Positions 26,146 through 34,896 of a stretch of 64,000 nt of DNA are shown one piece after another. The notes beneath the pieces are model-generated. The model was not told where the DNA came from. It did no database searches and was given only the letters and a program-made list of their open reading frames with translations. Each line of letters starts with the position of its first letter. Within the stretch, counting starts at the first letter, position 1. Origin of the DNA: Phragmitibacter sp965284365 (lineage in GTDB: Bacteria > Verrucomicrobiota > Verrucomicrobiia > Verrucomicrobiales > Verrucomicrobiaceae); assembly GCA_965284365.1 (NCBI GenBank), contig OZ260079.1:434001-498000 (forward strand), read 5' to 3'. The translations under genes and the position numbers were made by a program.

Positions 26146-26181
26146 TTGGCGATGGTTCCGTTGCGACGGGGCCATCGCCAA
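26146..26181. terminator. Sixteen-base-pair hairpin with TGCG loop
   Basis: TTGGCGATGGTTCCGT pairs fully with ACGGGGCCATCGCCAA (two G-T wobbles) around a TGCG tetraloop, 64 bases after the nucleotidyltransferase stop. A T-rich run precedes the stem instead of following it, so this is not a textbook terminator. It could end transcription with Rho or protect the mRNA end. Confidence 0.5.
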
Positions 26182-26268
26182 TGTGTTTGAAGGGTGGTGC
26201 GATGGAGAGGGCTTCCGTTTGGTGAGTCTGGGACGGATTGAGGTCGGGAGTGGGCGGTATGCTTTCCT

Positions 26269-26330
26269 ACCCGTCGGAGCAAGCTCCTCCAACCGAGCGG
26301 TAGCGAGCTACCGCACTCCGGGTCGGTTGG
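26269..26330 (+). repeat. Dispersed two-hairpin repeat, copy C
   Basis: GGAGCAAGCTCC lies at 26276-26287 and GCGGTAGCGAGCTACCGC at 26297-26314, with a shorter linker than in copies A and B. The turn of the second hairpin is CGAG instead of CAAG. About 20 bases upstream is GTCGGGAGTGGGC, shared with copy D. Confidence 0.78.
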
Positions 26331-26452
26331 CTGGATGTCGTATAGAGTGGGGAGTGTGTGAGGGGCTGGCGACGAAGTTGGCGTCCCGGAGGGCCGCCAC
26401 CACTATAATAAAGGAAACAATGGTGAGGGAGGTGGCGTTTGCTTGATCCGTC

Positions 26453-27316
26453 ATGTTCCGGCTCATCGCACTGCTTCTTTTTGTCTCGGTATCCTTGGCT
26501 TCGGCCATTGATGATTACAAGCTTGGTCCCCTTTCACAGGAGGATGCCGCGGTGCCGAAAGGCAACGTCATTCCCATGCCGCCGATTGCGGACTCGAAGA
26601 TTTATCCGGGCACTTCGCGGGACTGGTGGATCTATGTGCCGGCGCAGTATGATGGGGCAAAACCAGCCGCCCTGATGGTGTTCCAGGATGGGCATGACTA
26701 TGTGAAAGCCACTGGCGCGTGGCGGGTTCCCACGGTGTTCGACAATCTCATCGCCAAGGGGGAGATGCCTGTGACAATCGCGGTCTTCATCAATCCCGGA
26801 CATGATACCTCCATCAAACCACCGGAGTCGGCCTGGAGGGTGAGCAACCGCAGTGTGGAATACAATTCGCTAGGGGGTGCGTATGCCAAATTCCTTCTGG
26901 AGGAGGTGCTACCTCACGTGACGAAGGACTACAAGTTGACCGATGATCCCAATCAGCGGGCTATCGGTGGGGCTAGCAGCGGGGCAATTGCGGCATTCAA
27001 TGTGGCGTGGGAACGCCCCGAAAAATTCCGCAAGGTGTTCTCCACGATTGGAAGCTATGTGGATCTGCGGGGCGGACACGCGTTCCCCTACCTGATTCGC
27101 ACAACGGAGCGCAAACCCATCCGGGTGTTTCTGCAGGACGGAGAGAATGATTTGGACAATCCCTATGGCAACTGGCCGCTGGCCAACAAGATGATGGATG
27201 CATCCCTAACGTTCATGGGGTACGACCATAAGTTTGTGCTTGGAAATGGCCAGCACAACAGCAAGCATGGCGGCGCCATTTTTCCTGAAGCCATGCAGTG
27301 GCTGTGGCGGAAGTAG
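26453..27316 (+). CDS. Secreted esterase of the enterochelin-esterase-like (Fes/esterase D) fold
   Basis: The 287-residue protein has a signal peptide (MFRLIALLLFVSVSLASA). Its alpha/beta hydrolase core has LMVFQDGHDYVK, the nucleophile elbow AIGGASSGAIAAFNVAW, an acid candidate in LQDGENDLDN and His in NGQHNSKHGG. This is the putative-esterase (PF00756-type) arrangement. Related secreted enzymes act on ester-linked polysaccharide decorations or siderophores; the substrate here is unknown. It is followed 50 bases later by an SMP-30 protein, a pairing common in PVC genomes. Confidence 0.85.
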   Translation: MFRLIALLLFVSVSLASAIDDYKLGPLSQEDAAVPKGNVIPMPPIADSKIYPGTSRDWWIYVPAQYDGAKPAALMVFQDGHDYVKATGAWRVPTVFDNLIAKGEMPVTIAVFINPGHDTSIKPPESAWRVSNRSVEYNSLGGAYAKFLLEEVLPHVTKDYKLTDDPNQRAIGGASSGAIAAFNVAWERPEKFRKVFSTIGSYVDLRGGHAFPYLIRTTERKPIRVFLQDGENDLDNPYGNWPLANKMMDASLTFMGYDHKFVLGNGQHNSKHGGAIFPEAMQWLWRK

Positions 27317-27366
27317 CACCGGCTTGTCGCCTATTTTGATATCGTCATCGCTCACGCAATCTGCTT

Positions 27367-28269
27367 ATGAAGCCTTCCTTGTTTCTTATCGCCCTGACTG
27401 CCCTCGCTGGCATCACCCTGCACGCCCAAGACACTTCGCTGAAGGACAACCTGACGCCGGATGGAAAATGGGAATTGGCAGTGGAGGGTTACACGTTCAC
27501 CGACGGCCTGGCCTCGGATGTGGCGGGGAATCTTCTCTTCTCCGATGTGAAGGAAGGCAAGGGTATCTATGTGCTGGGGCTGGATGGGAAGTCCTCTCTG
27601 CTGCATGACAATCTGCCGGGCGTAAGTGGCGTGCATGTGGCCCAAGACGGCCGCATCTTTGCCTGCCAGAGCAAATTGGGACGCGTGATTTCCATCGGAA
27701 AGGACGGAGTGGTGAAAGAGTTGATCGCAGGCGTGAAGCCGAATGATCTGATCGTAACTCCAAGCGGTGTGGTGTATTTCACCGAAACAGGTTCCGGGCG
27801 GATCCATGCGATCCTGCCGGATGGCAAAGCCCTGGTGGCCGACGAAGGTCACGTGACAAAACCCAATGGCATTACCATTTCACCCGATGGCTCGACGCTC
27901 GCAGTGTCCGAGCATGGTGGCAAGAAAGTGTGGGCCTGGCAGATTCAACCGGACGGCACGCTGAAAGGCGCGGAAGCCTACATGACGCTGGAAGTGTCCC
28001 CTAACAATGCAAAGGGTGAAGCGCTGGGTGACGGCGGAACGACGGATGAGAAGGGCCGGTATTACTTCACCTCCGAGTCAGGCATTCAGGTCTTCGACTC
28101 CATGGGACGTCTCTCGGGTGTGATTGCCAAACCCTTCCCAGAGGCAAAAATTGTAAGTGCGGAATTCGCCGGAGAAGGGCATGCGTGGCTATTCATGGCT
28201 GCTGGCGACAAGATCTTCAAGCGCCGCATGAACACGGCTGGAGCATGGTGGAAAGCCGCCGGGAAGTGA
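27367..28269 (+). CDS. Secreted SMP-30/gluconolactonase-like six-bladed propeller
   Basis: The 300-residue protein has a signal peptide (MKPSLFLIALTALAGITLHA). Propeller motifs include YTFTDGLASDVAGNLLFSDV, GVHVAQDGRIFACQ and VKPNDLIVTPSGVVYFTETG. KPNGITISPDGSTLAVSEHG adds the Asn and Asp metal-ligand positions of the SMP-30 family. A conserved Glu is expected in the first blade and may be replaced here by Asp. Such proteins hydrolyse sugar lactones. The gene lies directly after the secreted esterase, so both may serve carbohydrate breakdown in the periplasm. Confidence 0.85.
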   Translation: MKPSLFLIALTALAGITLHAQDTSLKDNLTPDGKWELAVEGYTFTDGLASDVAGNLLFSDVKEGKGIYVLGLDGKSSLLHDNLPGVSGVHVAQDGRIFACQSKLGRVISIGKDGVVKELIAGVKPNDLIVTPSGVVYFTETGSGRIHAILPDGKALVADEGHVTKPNGITISPDGSTLAVSEHGGKKVWAWQIQPDGTLKGAEAYMTLEVSPNNAKGEALGDGGTTDEKGRYYFTSESGIQVFDSMGRLSGVIAKPFPEAKIVSAEFAGEGHAWLFMAAGDKIFKRRMNTAGAWWKAAGK

Positions 28270-28353
28270 TTTTCCTACATAAGATTGTGGGGTTTTGGCC
28301 TGGAATTGCATTCCGTGCTTGCCAATTACCACAACCTGAGGTGATTAGGGGCA

Positions 28354-30105
28354 ATGAGGCCAGCCTGGCTGAAATTTCCCCCTCCCCTCAGCATCACGAT
28401 CCCCGCACTGGTCCTGGTGATCTGTTTCGTCGGCATCCTCGTCAACGCTGCGATTCTGGCCAGATACAACGAGTCGGACGCTGAATTGCGAGCTCAACAG
28501 GTCGCTGCAGACCAGGCGAGGCGACTGGCAAAAATTGAGGAGAAGGGCGTGCCCGATGGTGTTCTGGCGAGCGAAGCCGTTTATCTGGCGAGTTCCCCTG
28601 CCATTCTATGGATGGGCGTTTGTGATGCCGATGGCGCGATCCTGACTTCTACCAAACCAGAGTGGCAGGGCAAGAATTTGACTGAGGTGGAGAATGGCAA
28701 ACTGGTGCCGTTGCTGAAAAGAACGCTAATCACCAACAACCCATCTACCCTGACGGATGGAGAAACCCATCATGCGGCCTCCCACCCCATCAGCAGCCCG
28801 AAGATCGACAAGCCGCTTTTTGTCATCGTGGATCGCAGCATCAGCGATCCTGTGCTGGCATTGAAGCGATCCAGCGCGCTACGACAGGCAAAAATTTCCT
28901 CTCTCGTGCTGGTCATTGCGTGTGGCTTCCTATGGGCTGTGCTCCACTACATTCTTTCCAAACGCATGCGGCAGTTTATGGGCAGTGCGAGGATAGCTGC
29001 GAGTTGGGCCAGCGAGGCAAAACCGCTCAGTGGCGCCGACGAATTTGCGCAGCTTTCCCGGGCCATCAAAGACAGTGAGAGCCTGTTCCACCAGATCGCC
29101 GAGCACAGCCGCGATGTGTTTTACATGCTCTCCCGGGAGCGGAAAGTTCTATATGTGAGTCCGGCCTACAAAGAGATATGGGGGGTGCCGGCAGGATTTT
29201 TTGAGAAAGACTTGCGACCCTGGCTCGACACCGTGGTTGAAGAGGACAGGCAACTTTTCCTCACCATGTTAGATCCCCTCTTCCAAAAGAATCCGCCTCC
29301 ATACGTGATGGCTGAATACCGGATCCGGCGCCCGGATGGCGGGGTGCGCTGGCTGGAGAGCCGCGCGTTCCCGGTGAACGACTCTGATGGCAACTTCTGC
29401 CGGATTGGCGGTCTGACGCAGGACATCACGGAGCGACGCAAGCTGGAAAAGGAAGTGCTGGACGTCAGTGACAAAGAACGCCGCAGGCTCGGGAATGATC
29501 TGCACGACGACCTCTGCCAACGGCTGGCGGCAATCAAACTACGCTGCGAACTGCTGGCCTCCTCCCTCGACATGCGCGACCCAATGATCCAGACGGATGC
29601 CCGGGAAATCAGCGCGCAGCTCGGAGAATCGGCCATCCTCTGCCGCAATCTGGCCCGCGGCCTGTCCCCCGTAAATCTGGAAGGCGAGGGGCTCATGCAT
29701 GCCCTGGAGAAACTGGTGATGACCTCCAAGAGCCTTTACAATGTGCTATGCTATTTTGAATGTCCCGAGCCGGTGGTGATCAACAACAACGTCACGGCAA
29801 CGCATCTCTACCGGATCGCCCAGGAGCTGATTACCAATGCGGCCAAACATGCCATGCCGAGTCGGGTCTATGTGCGGCTGCTTAAAGGAGAAAAGCATGT
29901 GCGACTGGAAGTCACCAATGATGGCTCTGTTTTTGCTGAACCGGTACAAAACGACGACCAAGGCATGGGACTGCGCATCATCCGCTACCGCGCCTGCATC
30001 ATCGGCGCGAGCGTCCAATTCCTGCGCCGGAGCCATGGGATGGCCGGAACTGCGGCCATTTGCCTGGTGCCAGAAGCCGCTTGCGAATTTTCCCATACAC
30101 GTTAG
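28354..30105 (+). CDS. Membrane sensor histidine kinase with PAS domain (NarL/HPK7 type)
   Basis: The 583-residue kinase has membrane helices at about 14-36 and 183-205 around a periplasmic sensor loop of about 145 residues. A HAMP-like linker and a PAS domain with PAC tail follow (about 245-370, ending TQDITERRKLEKEV). The HisKA_3 box RRRLGNDLHDDLCQRLAAIK has phospho-acceptor His384. The ATPase domain includes the N-box AQELITNAAKHA and G-box QGMGLRIIRYRA. AGGGG precedes the start. The cognate NarL-type regulator follows 30 bases downstream. The signal is not evident. Confidence 0.92.
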   Translation: MRPAWLKFPPPLSITIPALVLVICFVGILVNAAILARYNESDAELRAQQVAADQARRLAKIEEKGVPDGVLASEAVYLASSPAILWMGVCDADGAILTSTKPEWQGKNLTEVENGKLVPLLKRTLITNNPSTLTDGETHHAASHPISSPKIDKPLFVIVDRSISDPVLALKRSSALRQAKISSLVLVIACGFLWAVLHYILSKRMRQFMGSARIAASWASEAKPLSGADEFAQLSRAIKDSESLFHQIAEHSRDVFYMLSRERKVLYVSPAYKEIWGVPAGFFEKDLRPWLDTVVEEDRQLFLTMLDPLFQKNPPPYVMAEYRIRRPDGGVRWLESRAFPVNDSDGNFCRIGGLTQDITERRKLEKEVLDVSDKERRRLGNDLHDDLCQRLAAIKLRCELLASSLDMRDPMIQTDAREISAQLGESAILCRNLARGLSPVNLEGEGLMHALEKLVMTSKSLYNVLCYFECPEPVVINNNVTATHLYRIAQELITNAAKHAMPSRVYVRLLKGEKHVRLEVTNDGSVFAEPVQNDDQGMGLRIIRYRACIIGASVQFLRRSHGMAGTAAICLVPEAACEFSHTR

Positions 30106-30135
30106 TTCTTCTAATAATTGTTCCTATCCCAACCT

Positions 30136-30813
30136 ATGGAAGTTGCCCAATCCGTTCACCGCATCGCCATTGTTGATGACCACCCAATGCTGCGTGCCGG
30201 TTTCCAGTCGCTCATTGACCGTCAACCGGACATGGAATGTGCGTGGGCTGCCACTGATACTCAGGAAGCATTGCAATTCATCGTGAGTGATCCGCCGGAT
30301 GTTCTGACGGTGGATATTTCCCTGCCGGGGCGCAATGGACTGGAACTGATCAAAGACACTTTGGCGCTCCAACCCAACCTCAGCATGCTGGTCATCTCCA
30401 TGCATGATGAGAACTTTTATGCGCAACGCGTGCTACGCGCCGGGGCCAAGGGTTACATCATGAAGACAGCGGGACTGGATGCGCTGCTGGCTGCCATCCG
30501 GACGGTTCTCTCCGGGCAGCGGTATGTCAGCCCGATCATGAGTGCGCAGATTATGGATGCCTTTTCCAGTGGTGGAGCGGTCCGGCAGACTGATGGCGTG
30601 CAGCGGCTGAGCGACCGTGAGTTTGAAGTGTTCCAATTGATCAGCGAGGGGAAAAGCACGATCCAGATCGGCGAGATCCTCAACATCTCTGCGAAGACCG
30701 CGGAGGTGCATCGCTCCCATATCCGCGACAAGCTTAACCTGGAAGACGGAGCTTCCGTGATGCGGTTTGCAGTGCGGTGGGCGGAGAGCCAGAGGTTGGG
30801 CGTGCCGCTGTAG
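30136..30813 (+). CDS. NarL/FixJ-type response regulator
   Basis: ATG 30136 gives a 225-residue protein that begins right at the receiver domain; a TTG at 30118 is a less likely start. The receiver has IVDDHPML acidic residues, phospho-acceptor Asp60 in TVDISLPG, a Ser in ISMHDE and Lys in AKGYIMKTAG. The C-terminal LuxR-type helix-turn-helix is LSDREFEVFQLISEGKSTIQ then ISAKTAEVHRSHIRDKL. It is paired with the upstream kinase, so it should activate or repress genes on phosphorylation by it. Targets cannot be seen; no binding site was identified. Confidence 0.93.
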   Translation: MEVAQSVHRIAIVDDHPMLRAGFQSLIDRQPDMECAWAATDTQEALQFIVSDPPDVLTVDISLPGRNGLELIKDTLALQPNLSMLVISMHDENFYAQRVLRAGAKGYIMKTAGLDALLAAIRTVLSGQRYVSPIMSAQIMDAFSSGGAVRQTDGVQRLSDREFEVFQLISEGKSTIQIGEILNISAKTAEVHRSHIRDKLNLEDGASVMRFAVRWAESQRLGVPL

Positions 30814-30834
30814 GAGGGTTGGAGTTAGATGATG

Positions 30835-30914
30835 TCGGGAGTGGGCCTGTGCGGCTCCGCGCCCGTCGTGGCAAGCTCCTTCAACTGAACGGTGGCAAGC
30901 GACCGCACTCCGGG
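30835..30914 (+). repeat. Dispersed two-hairpin repeat, copy D (degenerate)
   Basis: This copy keeps CCCGTC, GCAAGCTCC, GCAAGC and ACCGCACTCCGGGA, but both stems have unpaired changes (GTGG in the first, GGTGG opposite CGACC in the second). GTCGGGAGTGGGC upstream is shared with copy C, showing that the mobile or amplified unit is longer than the two hairpins. Confidence 0.7.
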
Positions 30915-30952
30915 ACAAGGGTGCGACAACGATCAAGGCAAGTGCTTGAGCA

Positions 30953-31930
30953 CTAGTCTTTGATGTGTTTCTCCAGCCAGTGGGTGGCGTCTTTTAAGAC
31001 TTCGTCACGCTGTTTGTCGTGGAGGAGGAGGTGATAGGATTCGCGATACCAGTTGATGGTCTTGTCCTCGCTGCCGATGGCTTCGTGAAGATCCTGAATC
31101 TGCTGTTCGCTGGCAATGACGTCATTGGGGCTGGCGAGGATCAAGACGGGCACTCGAAGCTTACGCGCTGAGGCGGGAGCGGTGCGCATCATCTTATCTA
31201 CTTCGCCGAGGAGCCGCAGCGAAAAGGTCTTCACGAAGTGCGAGGTGACGGCCATCTGAGCGCCGTAGGTGGTGTCATGGGTAACTCGGATGTTCTTGTC
31301 ATCCACACCTGCGAGACGCTCGAGGTTCACACGTGCCCAAGGGAGGGCTTTAACTGCGGCCGTGAGCGCTGCCGACTTCAGTCCTGAGGGTCGGAGCCGC
31401 AATCCGGCGGCTGGGGCGGACATGATGATACCGTCAGGATGAGTGTGGGAATCGGGCATCAACTCCGTAACCGTGTGCATGGCGATGAGGGTGCCCAGGC
31501 TCTCAGCATACCAATAGACAGGCACGCCGGGGTGTCTGGCCCGAATCAACTCGTGGAAGGTCAGCAAGTCTTTCTGCCAGACTGGGGCGGAGGCGATGTT
31601 GCCGCGCTGGCCTTTGTCCGGGTCATTGCCCTGGCCGCGCAGTTGCAAACCATAGACATCAATGCCGCGCGGAGGCCACTCTTCATCCAGCATCCAGAAG
31701 TCAGAGGATGCGCCACTGAGGCCGTGAATGGTGATGACGACGGCGCGGGGTTTACCTTTGACCTCATTGCCGGGGTGCCACGGCATGACTTTGCCGTCAT
31801 AGCTGCGCCACTGTTTTTCGAAGAGTTGCGGTTTCACAGAGGTGCGGCCCACGCCTGCGCATCCGGTGAGGAGCAGGCCAAGCCAAAAGAGTAAAAGCTG
31901 GGCGGAGCCTCGTTTACAGTCCCAAGACAT
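30953..31930 (-). CDS. Lipoprotein alpha/beta hydrolase (serine aminopeptidase S33/monoacylglycerol-lipase-like)
   Basis: The start at ATG 31930 gives a 325-residue lipoprotein with signal LLLFWLGLLLTGC and acylated Cys near residue 24. A longer frame to 32080 would bury the signal. Catalytic features are VVITIHGLSGASSDFW (oxyanion), WYAESLGTLIAMH (a Glu-Ser elbow, G-x-S-x-G variant AESLG), Asp in LASPNDVIASE and His in ESYHLLLHD. This is the hydrolase_4/lysophospholipase group. It overlaps the M14 amidase gene by 17 bases, so it is translationally linked to the mpl operon. A wall- or lipid-linked substrate is plausible but unproven. Confidence 0.82.
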   Translation of the reverse strand: MSWDCKRGSAQLLLFWLGLLLTGCAGVGRTSVKPQLFEKQWRSYDGKVMPWHPGNEVKGKPRAVVITIHGLSGASSDFWMLDEEWPPRGIDVYGLQLRGQGNDPDKGQRGNIASAPVWQKDLLTFHELIRARHPGVPVYWYAESLGTLIAMHTVTELMPDSHTHPDGIIMSAPAAGLRLRPSGLKSAALTAAVKALPWARVNLERLAGVDDKNIRVTHDTTYGAQMAVTSHFVKTFSLRLLGEVDKMMRTAPASARKLRVPVLILASPNDVIASEQQIQDLHEAIGSEDKTINWYRESYHLLLHDKQRDEVLKDATHWLEKHIKD

Positions 31931-32678
31931 GGTGGATGGCAGACTCCACAAATCGCTGCTGCACGGCCACACGGTCGGCCAGAGAGTACTCGGAGGGAGA
32001 CTCAAACGTAAACGAAATGGGGGCACCAAGGTAGTGCAGCACAATCGCCTCTGGCTGGCCAGGCAATTCAGGTGGGACACGGCGTGCGATCACGCCATGG
32101 CGTGCGGCGCGGCCTTCGATCTTCGTACGGAGATCCGGGGGAATGATGCTGGCGCAGTCCGCGAGAAGGGCGGCTCCCATGCTGGGAAGTTTGCTGGAAA
32201 GTTCATACACGTAACAGCCCTGCCCATCATAGTCTTCATGCAGGCAGATGCAGATGGCAAAACGGCGAGTCTTCACCGTAGCAAGCCAGGCGCTGATGAG
32301 CGGATCATCCTCCAAATGAAAACTGCGATTGATATCCATGCCCCGGTAGTCGGCACGGGTGTTCAGAATGAGGCCATGCGGGTTCAGGGCTGGAAACAAC
32401 AGGACGCGCTGCTGTTTCAGAAGCGGGACGTTCGCCCGAGCCCACTCGAGAAGCCCCCAAGGCGCCGCGGCTTCATCCCCATGTACGCCTGCTGAGATGT
32501 AGATGACGGGACGATCATCGTCCCGTCGGTCCGGCGACGTGACGACATAGACCGGCTGATCCGCTACGCGCAACAGCACTGACATTTTCAGCCCTGCTTC
32601 CTTCACCAGCGCCTGCCAGCAACGGATGAGATGGCGGTAGTCGTGACTGCGGTGCTGGTGCAGCGGAGGATTCATCAT
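31914..32678 (-). CDS. M14 zinc carboxypeptidase/amidase, MpaA-like
   Basis: The 254-residue protein has the M14 zinc motif VHGDEAA (His and Glu ligands), the third ligand His in ICLHEDYDG, Arg/Asn pair DINRSFHL for the substrate carboxylate and the general-base Glu in TFESPSE. It lacks a signal peptide and is of MpaA/succinylglutamate-desuccinylase size. In E. coli, MpaA cuts the gamma-D-Glu-Dap bond of murein tripeptide in the cytoplasm. The adjacent mpl gene, 16 bases upstream, encodes the ligase that reuses the same tripeptide, which makes an MpaA-like role the best inference. Aspartoacylase-type activity remains possible. Confidence 0.83.
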   Translation of the reverse strand: MMNPPLHQHRSHDYRHLIRCWQALVKEAGLKMSVLLRVADQPVYVVTSPDRRDDDRPVIYISAGVHGDEAAAPWGLLEWARANVPLLKQQRVLLFPALNPHGLILNTRADYRGMDINRSFHLEDDPLISAWLATVKTRRFAICICLHEDYDGQGCYVYELSSKLPSMGAALLADCASIIPPDLRTKIEGRAARHGVIARRVPPELPGQPEAIVLHYLGAPISFTFESPSEYSLADRVAVQQRFVESAIHHVLGL

Positions 32679-32694
32679 GAGCAGCGAGAACGTC

Positions 32695-34080
32695 TTACTT
32701 TAGACGCTCCAGCAGCTTTGCATGGATGCCATCAAATCCGCCATTGCTGAAAACGATGACAACATCCTTCTTTTGGGCGCGGCTTTTCAGGCGCTCGATG
32801 ATCGCGTCCACATTCGGCTCGTGGTAGGCTTCCCGGCCTGCGGCTCTAACCGCGTCCGCGACGGCATCCACATTCAAACGCTGGCCTTCTGGCACTTTCT
32901 CAGGGGCATTGACCGCGGCAATGATGCAGCCGTCTGCTTCCTTCAACGCATCGATGAGTTCCTGTTGCAGGATATTTCGACGGCTGGTGTTTGACCGTGG
33001 CTCGAAGAGCGCCCAGAGACGGCTCTTCGGATACATCTGTCTCAGGCCTTTAAGTGTCTCGCGAATTGCGGTCGGATGGTGGCCGAAGTCGTCGATGATG
33101 GTGATGCCCTTCACGGTGCCACGCACGGTCTGCCGGCGTTTTACGCCTTTGAACTCGACCAGGGCGTCACGGATTTCCGCATCCGACAAGCCAGAGAAGC
33201 GCCCGCCGCAGACCGCCATGGCGGCATTGCGGACATTAAACTCGCCAACCATCGGGAGACGGAATTTGTCTTTTCCAAGAGCGAAGTCGGTGTATTCCGG
33301 TGCAGCCTTGACCACTTTCAGACGCACATCGCAGTCTTCGCCGAAGCCAACGGTCTTGATCGGCGCGGGGCAGTCCTTGATGAGAGAGCGGCAGGAGGCT
33401 TCGTCGCCGTTTACAAAGACGCAGCCGTTTTTCGGCACGACGCGTAGAAGGTGCCGGAATGAGAGAAGGATGTCGTCCAGCGAGTTGAAGATATCCGCGT
33501 GATCAAACTCAATGTTGTTCACGATGACGACTTCCGGCAGGTAGCGCAGGAACTTTGACCGTTTGTCAAAGAAGGCGGTGTCATACTCATCCCCTTCGAT
33601 GACAAAGAAGTCGGAATCGGTGATGCGGCCGCCGACCGTGAAGTTTTCCGGCACGCCACCGATGAGGTAGCCCGGGTTCTTCAGGTTGTGCTCCAGCAGC
33701 CATGCCAGGATGGATGACGTGGTGGTTTTGCCATGCGTGCCGGTAACTACGAAGTTCCGTTTTCCCTGCAAGGCTTCCCACTGAAGCAACTCCGGCATGG
33801 ATGTGTAAGGAAGCTTCCGCTCCAGCACGGCTTCCACCTCGGGATTCCCCCGGGAGATGGCGTTTCCAACGATATACAAATCGGCATTATCGGGGAGATT
33901 CTCGGGCTTGTACCCTTCATAAATCTTGATTCCCTGCGATTCGAGCAAAGTGGACATGGGGGGATAGACGGCGCTGTCTGAGCCCGTCACGTCATGCCCC
34001 AATGCCCGGAAGGCGGCTGCGACAGACCCCATGGCCGTGCCGCAGATCCCTATGAAATGAAACTTTTTCAGTCGGATCAT
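32695..34080 (-). CDS. mpl: UDP-N-acetylmuramate:L-Ala-gamma-D-Glu-meso-Dap ligase
   Basis: The 461-residue protein has the Mur-ligase layout. HFIGICGTAMGSVAAAFRAL is the N-terminal UDP-binding motif, VVTGTHGKTTTSSILAWLLE the ATP loop, and FFVIEGDEYDTAFFDKRSKF with VNNIEFDHADIF the metal-binding region. IIDDFGHHPTAIRETL and EPRSNTSRR mark the C-terminal domain. The GTAMGS start and the EYDTAFFDKRSKF motif separate Mpl from MurC. It recycles the tripeptide released from murein by joining it to UDP-MurNAc in the cytoplasm. It heads a minus-strand operon with the M14 amidase and a lipoprotein hydrolase. Confidence 0.94.
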   Translation of the reverse strand: MIRLKKFHFIGICGTAMGSVAAAFRALGHDVTGSDSAVYPPMSTLLESQGIKIYEGYKPENLPDNADLYIVGNAISRGNPEVEAVLERKLPYTSMPELLQWEALQGKRNFVVTGTHGKTTTSSILAWLLEHNLKNPGYLIGGVPENFTVGGRITDSDFFVIEGDEYDTAFFDKRSKFLRYLPEVVIVNNIEFDHADIFNSLDDILLSFRHLLRVVPKNGCVFVNGDEASCRSLIKDCPAPIKTVGFGEDCDVRLKVVKAAPEYTDFALGKDKFRLPMVGEFNVRNAAMAVCGGRFSGLSDAEIRDALVEFKGVKRRQTVRGTVKGITIIDDFGHHPTAIRETLKGLRQMYPKSRLWALFEPRSNTSRRNILQQELIDALKEADGCIIAAVNAPEKVPEGQRLNVDAVADAVRAAGREAYHEPNVDAIIERLKSRAQKKDVVIVFSNGGFDGIHAKLLERLK

Positions 34081-34280
34081 ATCTCGTCCACGCCTCAGCG
34101 TGAACCGAGTCCATAGCCGCCACGGGAAGGGGACGCAAGTTTTGGTTTCTTCCCTTTGGGACGAGCCTTGGCGTGCGACGACTTATGATGTTTTGAAGAC
34201 CGAAGATCACAACATTTTTTCCGCTTGGCGGTCTAAGCCTGCTCTCTGTTACTATTCACCGTTATCAACTCTTACCTCTC

Positions 34281-34871
34281 ATGAGAACCAATCCATTCAC
34301 TGCTAGCTCATTCCTCCTGGCCGCCCTTTGCCTGAGCCTTCCCTTCGCTTCCCTGAAAGCTGCGGAAAACCATGAAATCGACCCGATGCACTCGACCGTG
34401 CTGCTGAAGGTGAAGCATTTGGGAGCCTCCACCGCGTGGGGACGGATCAATACGCTCTCCGGGTATGTGCAGTTGGATCCCGCGGACGCGGCGAAAAGCA
34501 AAGTCAGTCTGACGGCCTATGTGAACAGCCTCGATACGAACAATCAGAAGCGGGACGCTCACCTGAAGGGCCCCGACTTCTTCAACGCGCAGCAGTTTCC
34601 TGAAGTGACATTCAATAGCACGGCCGTTACCAAGAAGGATGACACGCACTATGAAGTGACGGGTAACTTTACGGTGCTGGGTGTGACCAAGCCGGTCACG
34701 ACGACTGTGGAAGTGGTCGGCTCCGGCAAGAATCGCCAAGGCGAAACGGTGACGGGTTTTGATACGAGCTTCACCATCAAGCGGAGTGACTTCGGCATGA
34801 ACTTCATGGTCGGGCCTTTGGGCGACGACGTCACGATCATGGTCAGTCTGGAGACGGTGAAGCGCGGCTAA
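34281..34871 (+). CDS. YceI-family periplasmic lipid-binding protein
   Basis: The 196-residue protein has a signal peptide (cut near LKAAE) followed by the YceI lipocalin-like barrel. EIDPMHSTVLLKVKHLGAST opens it, and YVNSLDTNNQKRDAHLKGPD, FFNAQQFPEVTFNS, TVLGVTKPVTTTVE and FTIKRSDFGMNFM follow in family order. YceI proteins bind polyisoprenoids or similar lipids in the periplasm. It is monocistronic or paired with the membrane protein 25 bases downstream. Its start is divergent from mpl. Confidence 0.94.
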   Translation: MRTNPFTASSFLLAALCLSLPFASLKAAENHEIDPMHSTVLLKVKHLGASTAWGRINTLSGYVQLDPADAAKSKVSLTAYVNSLDTNNQKRDAHLKGPDFFNAQQFPEVTFNSTAVTKKDDTHYEVTGNFTVLGVTKPVTTTVEVVGSGKNRQGETVTGFDTSFTIKRSDFGMNFMVGPLGDDVTIMVSLETVKRG

Positions 34872-34896
34872 GCGGCAAGTTCCGCCGCTCGGAATT

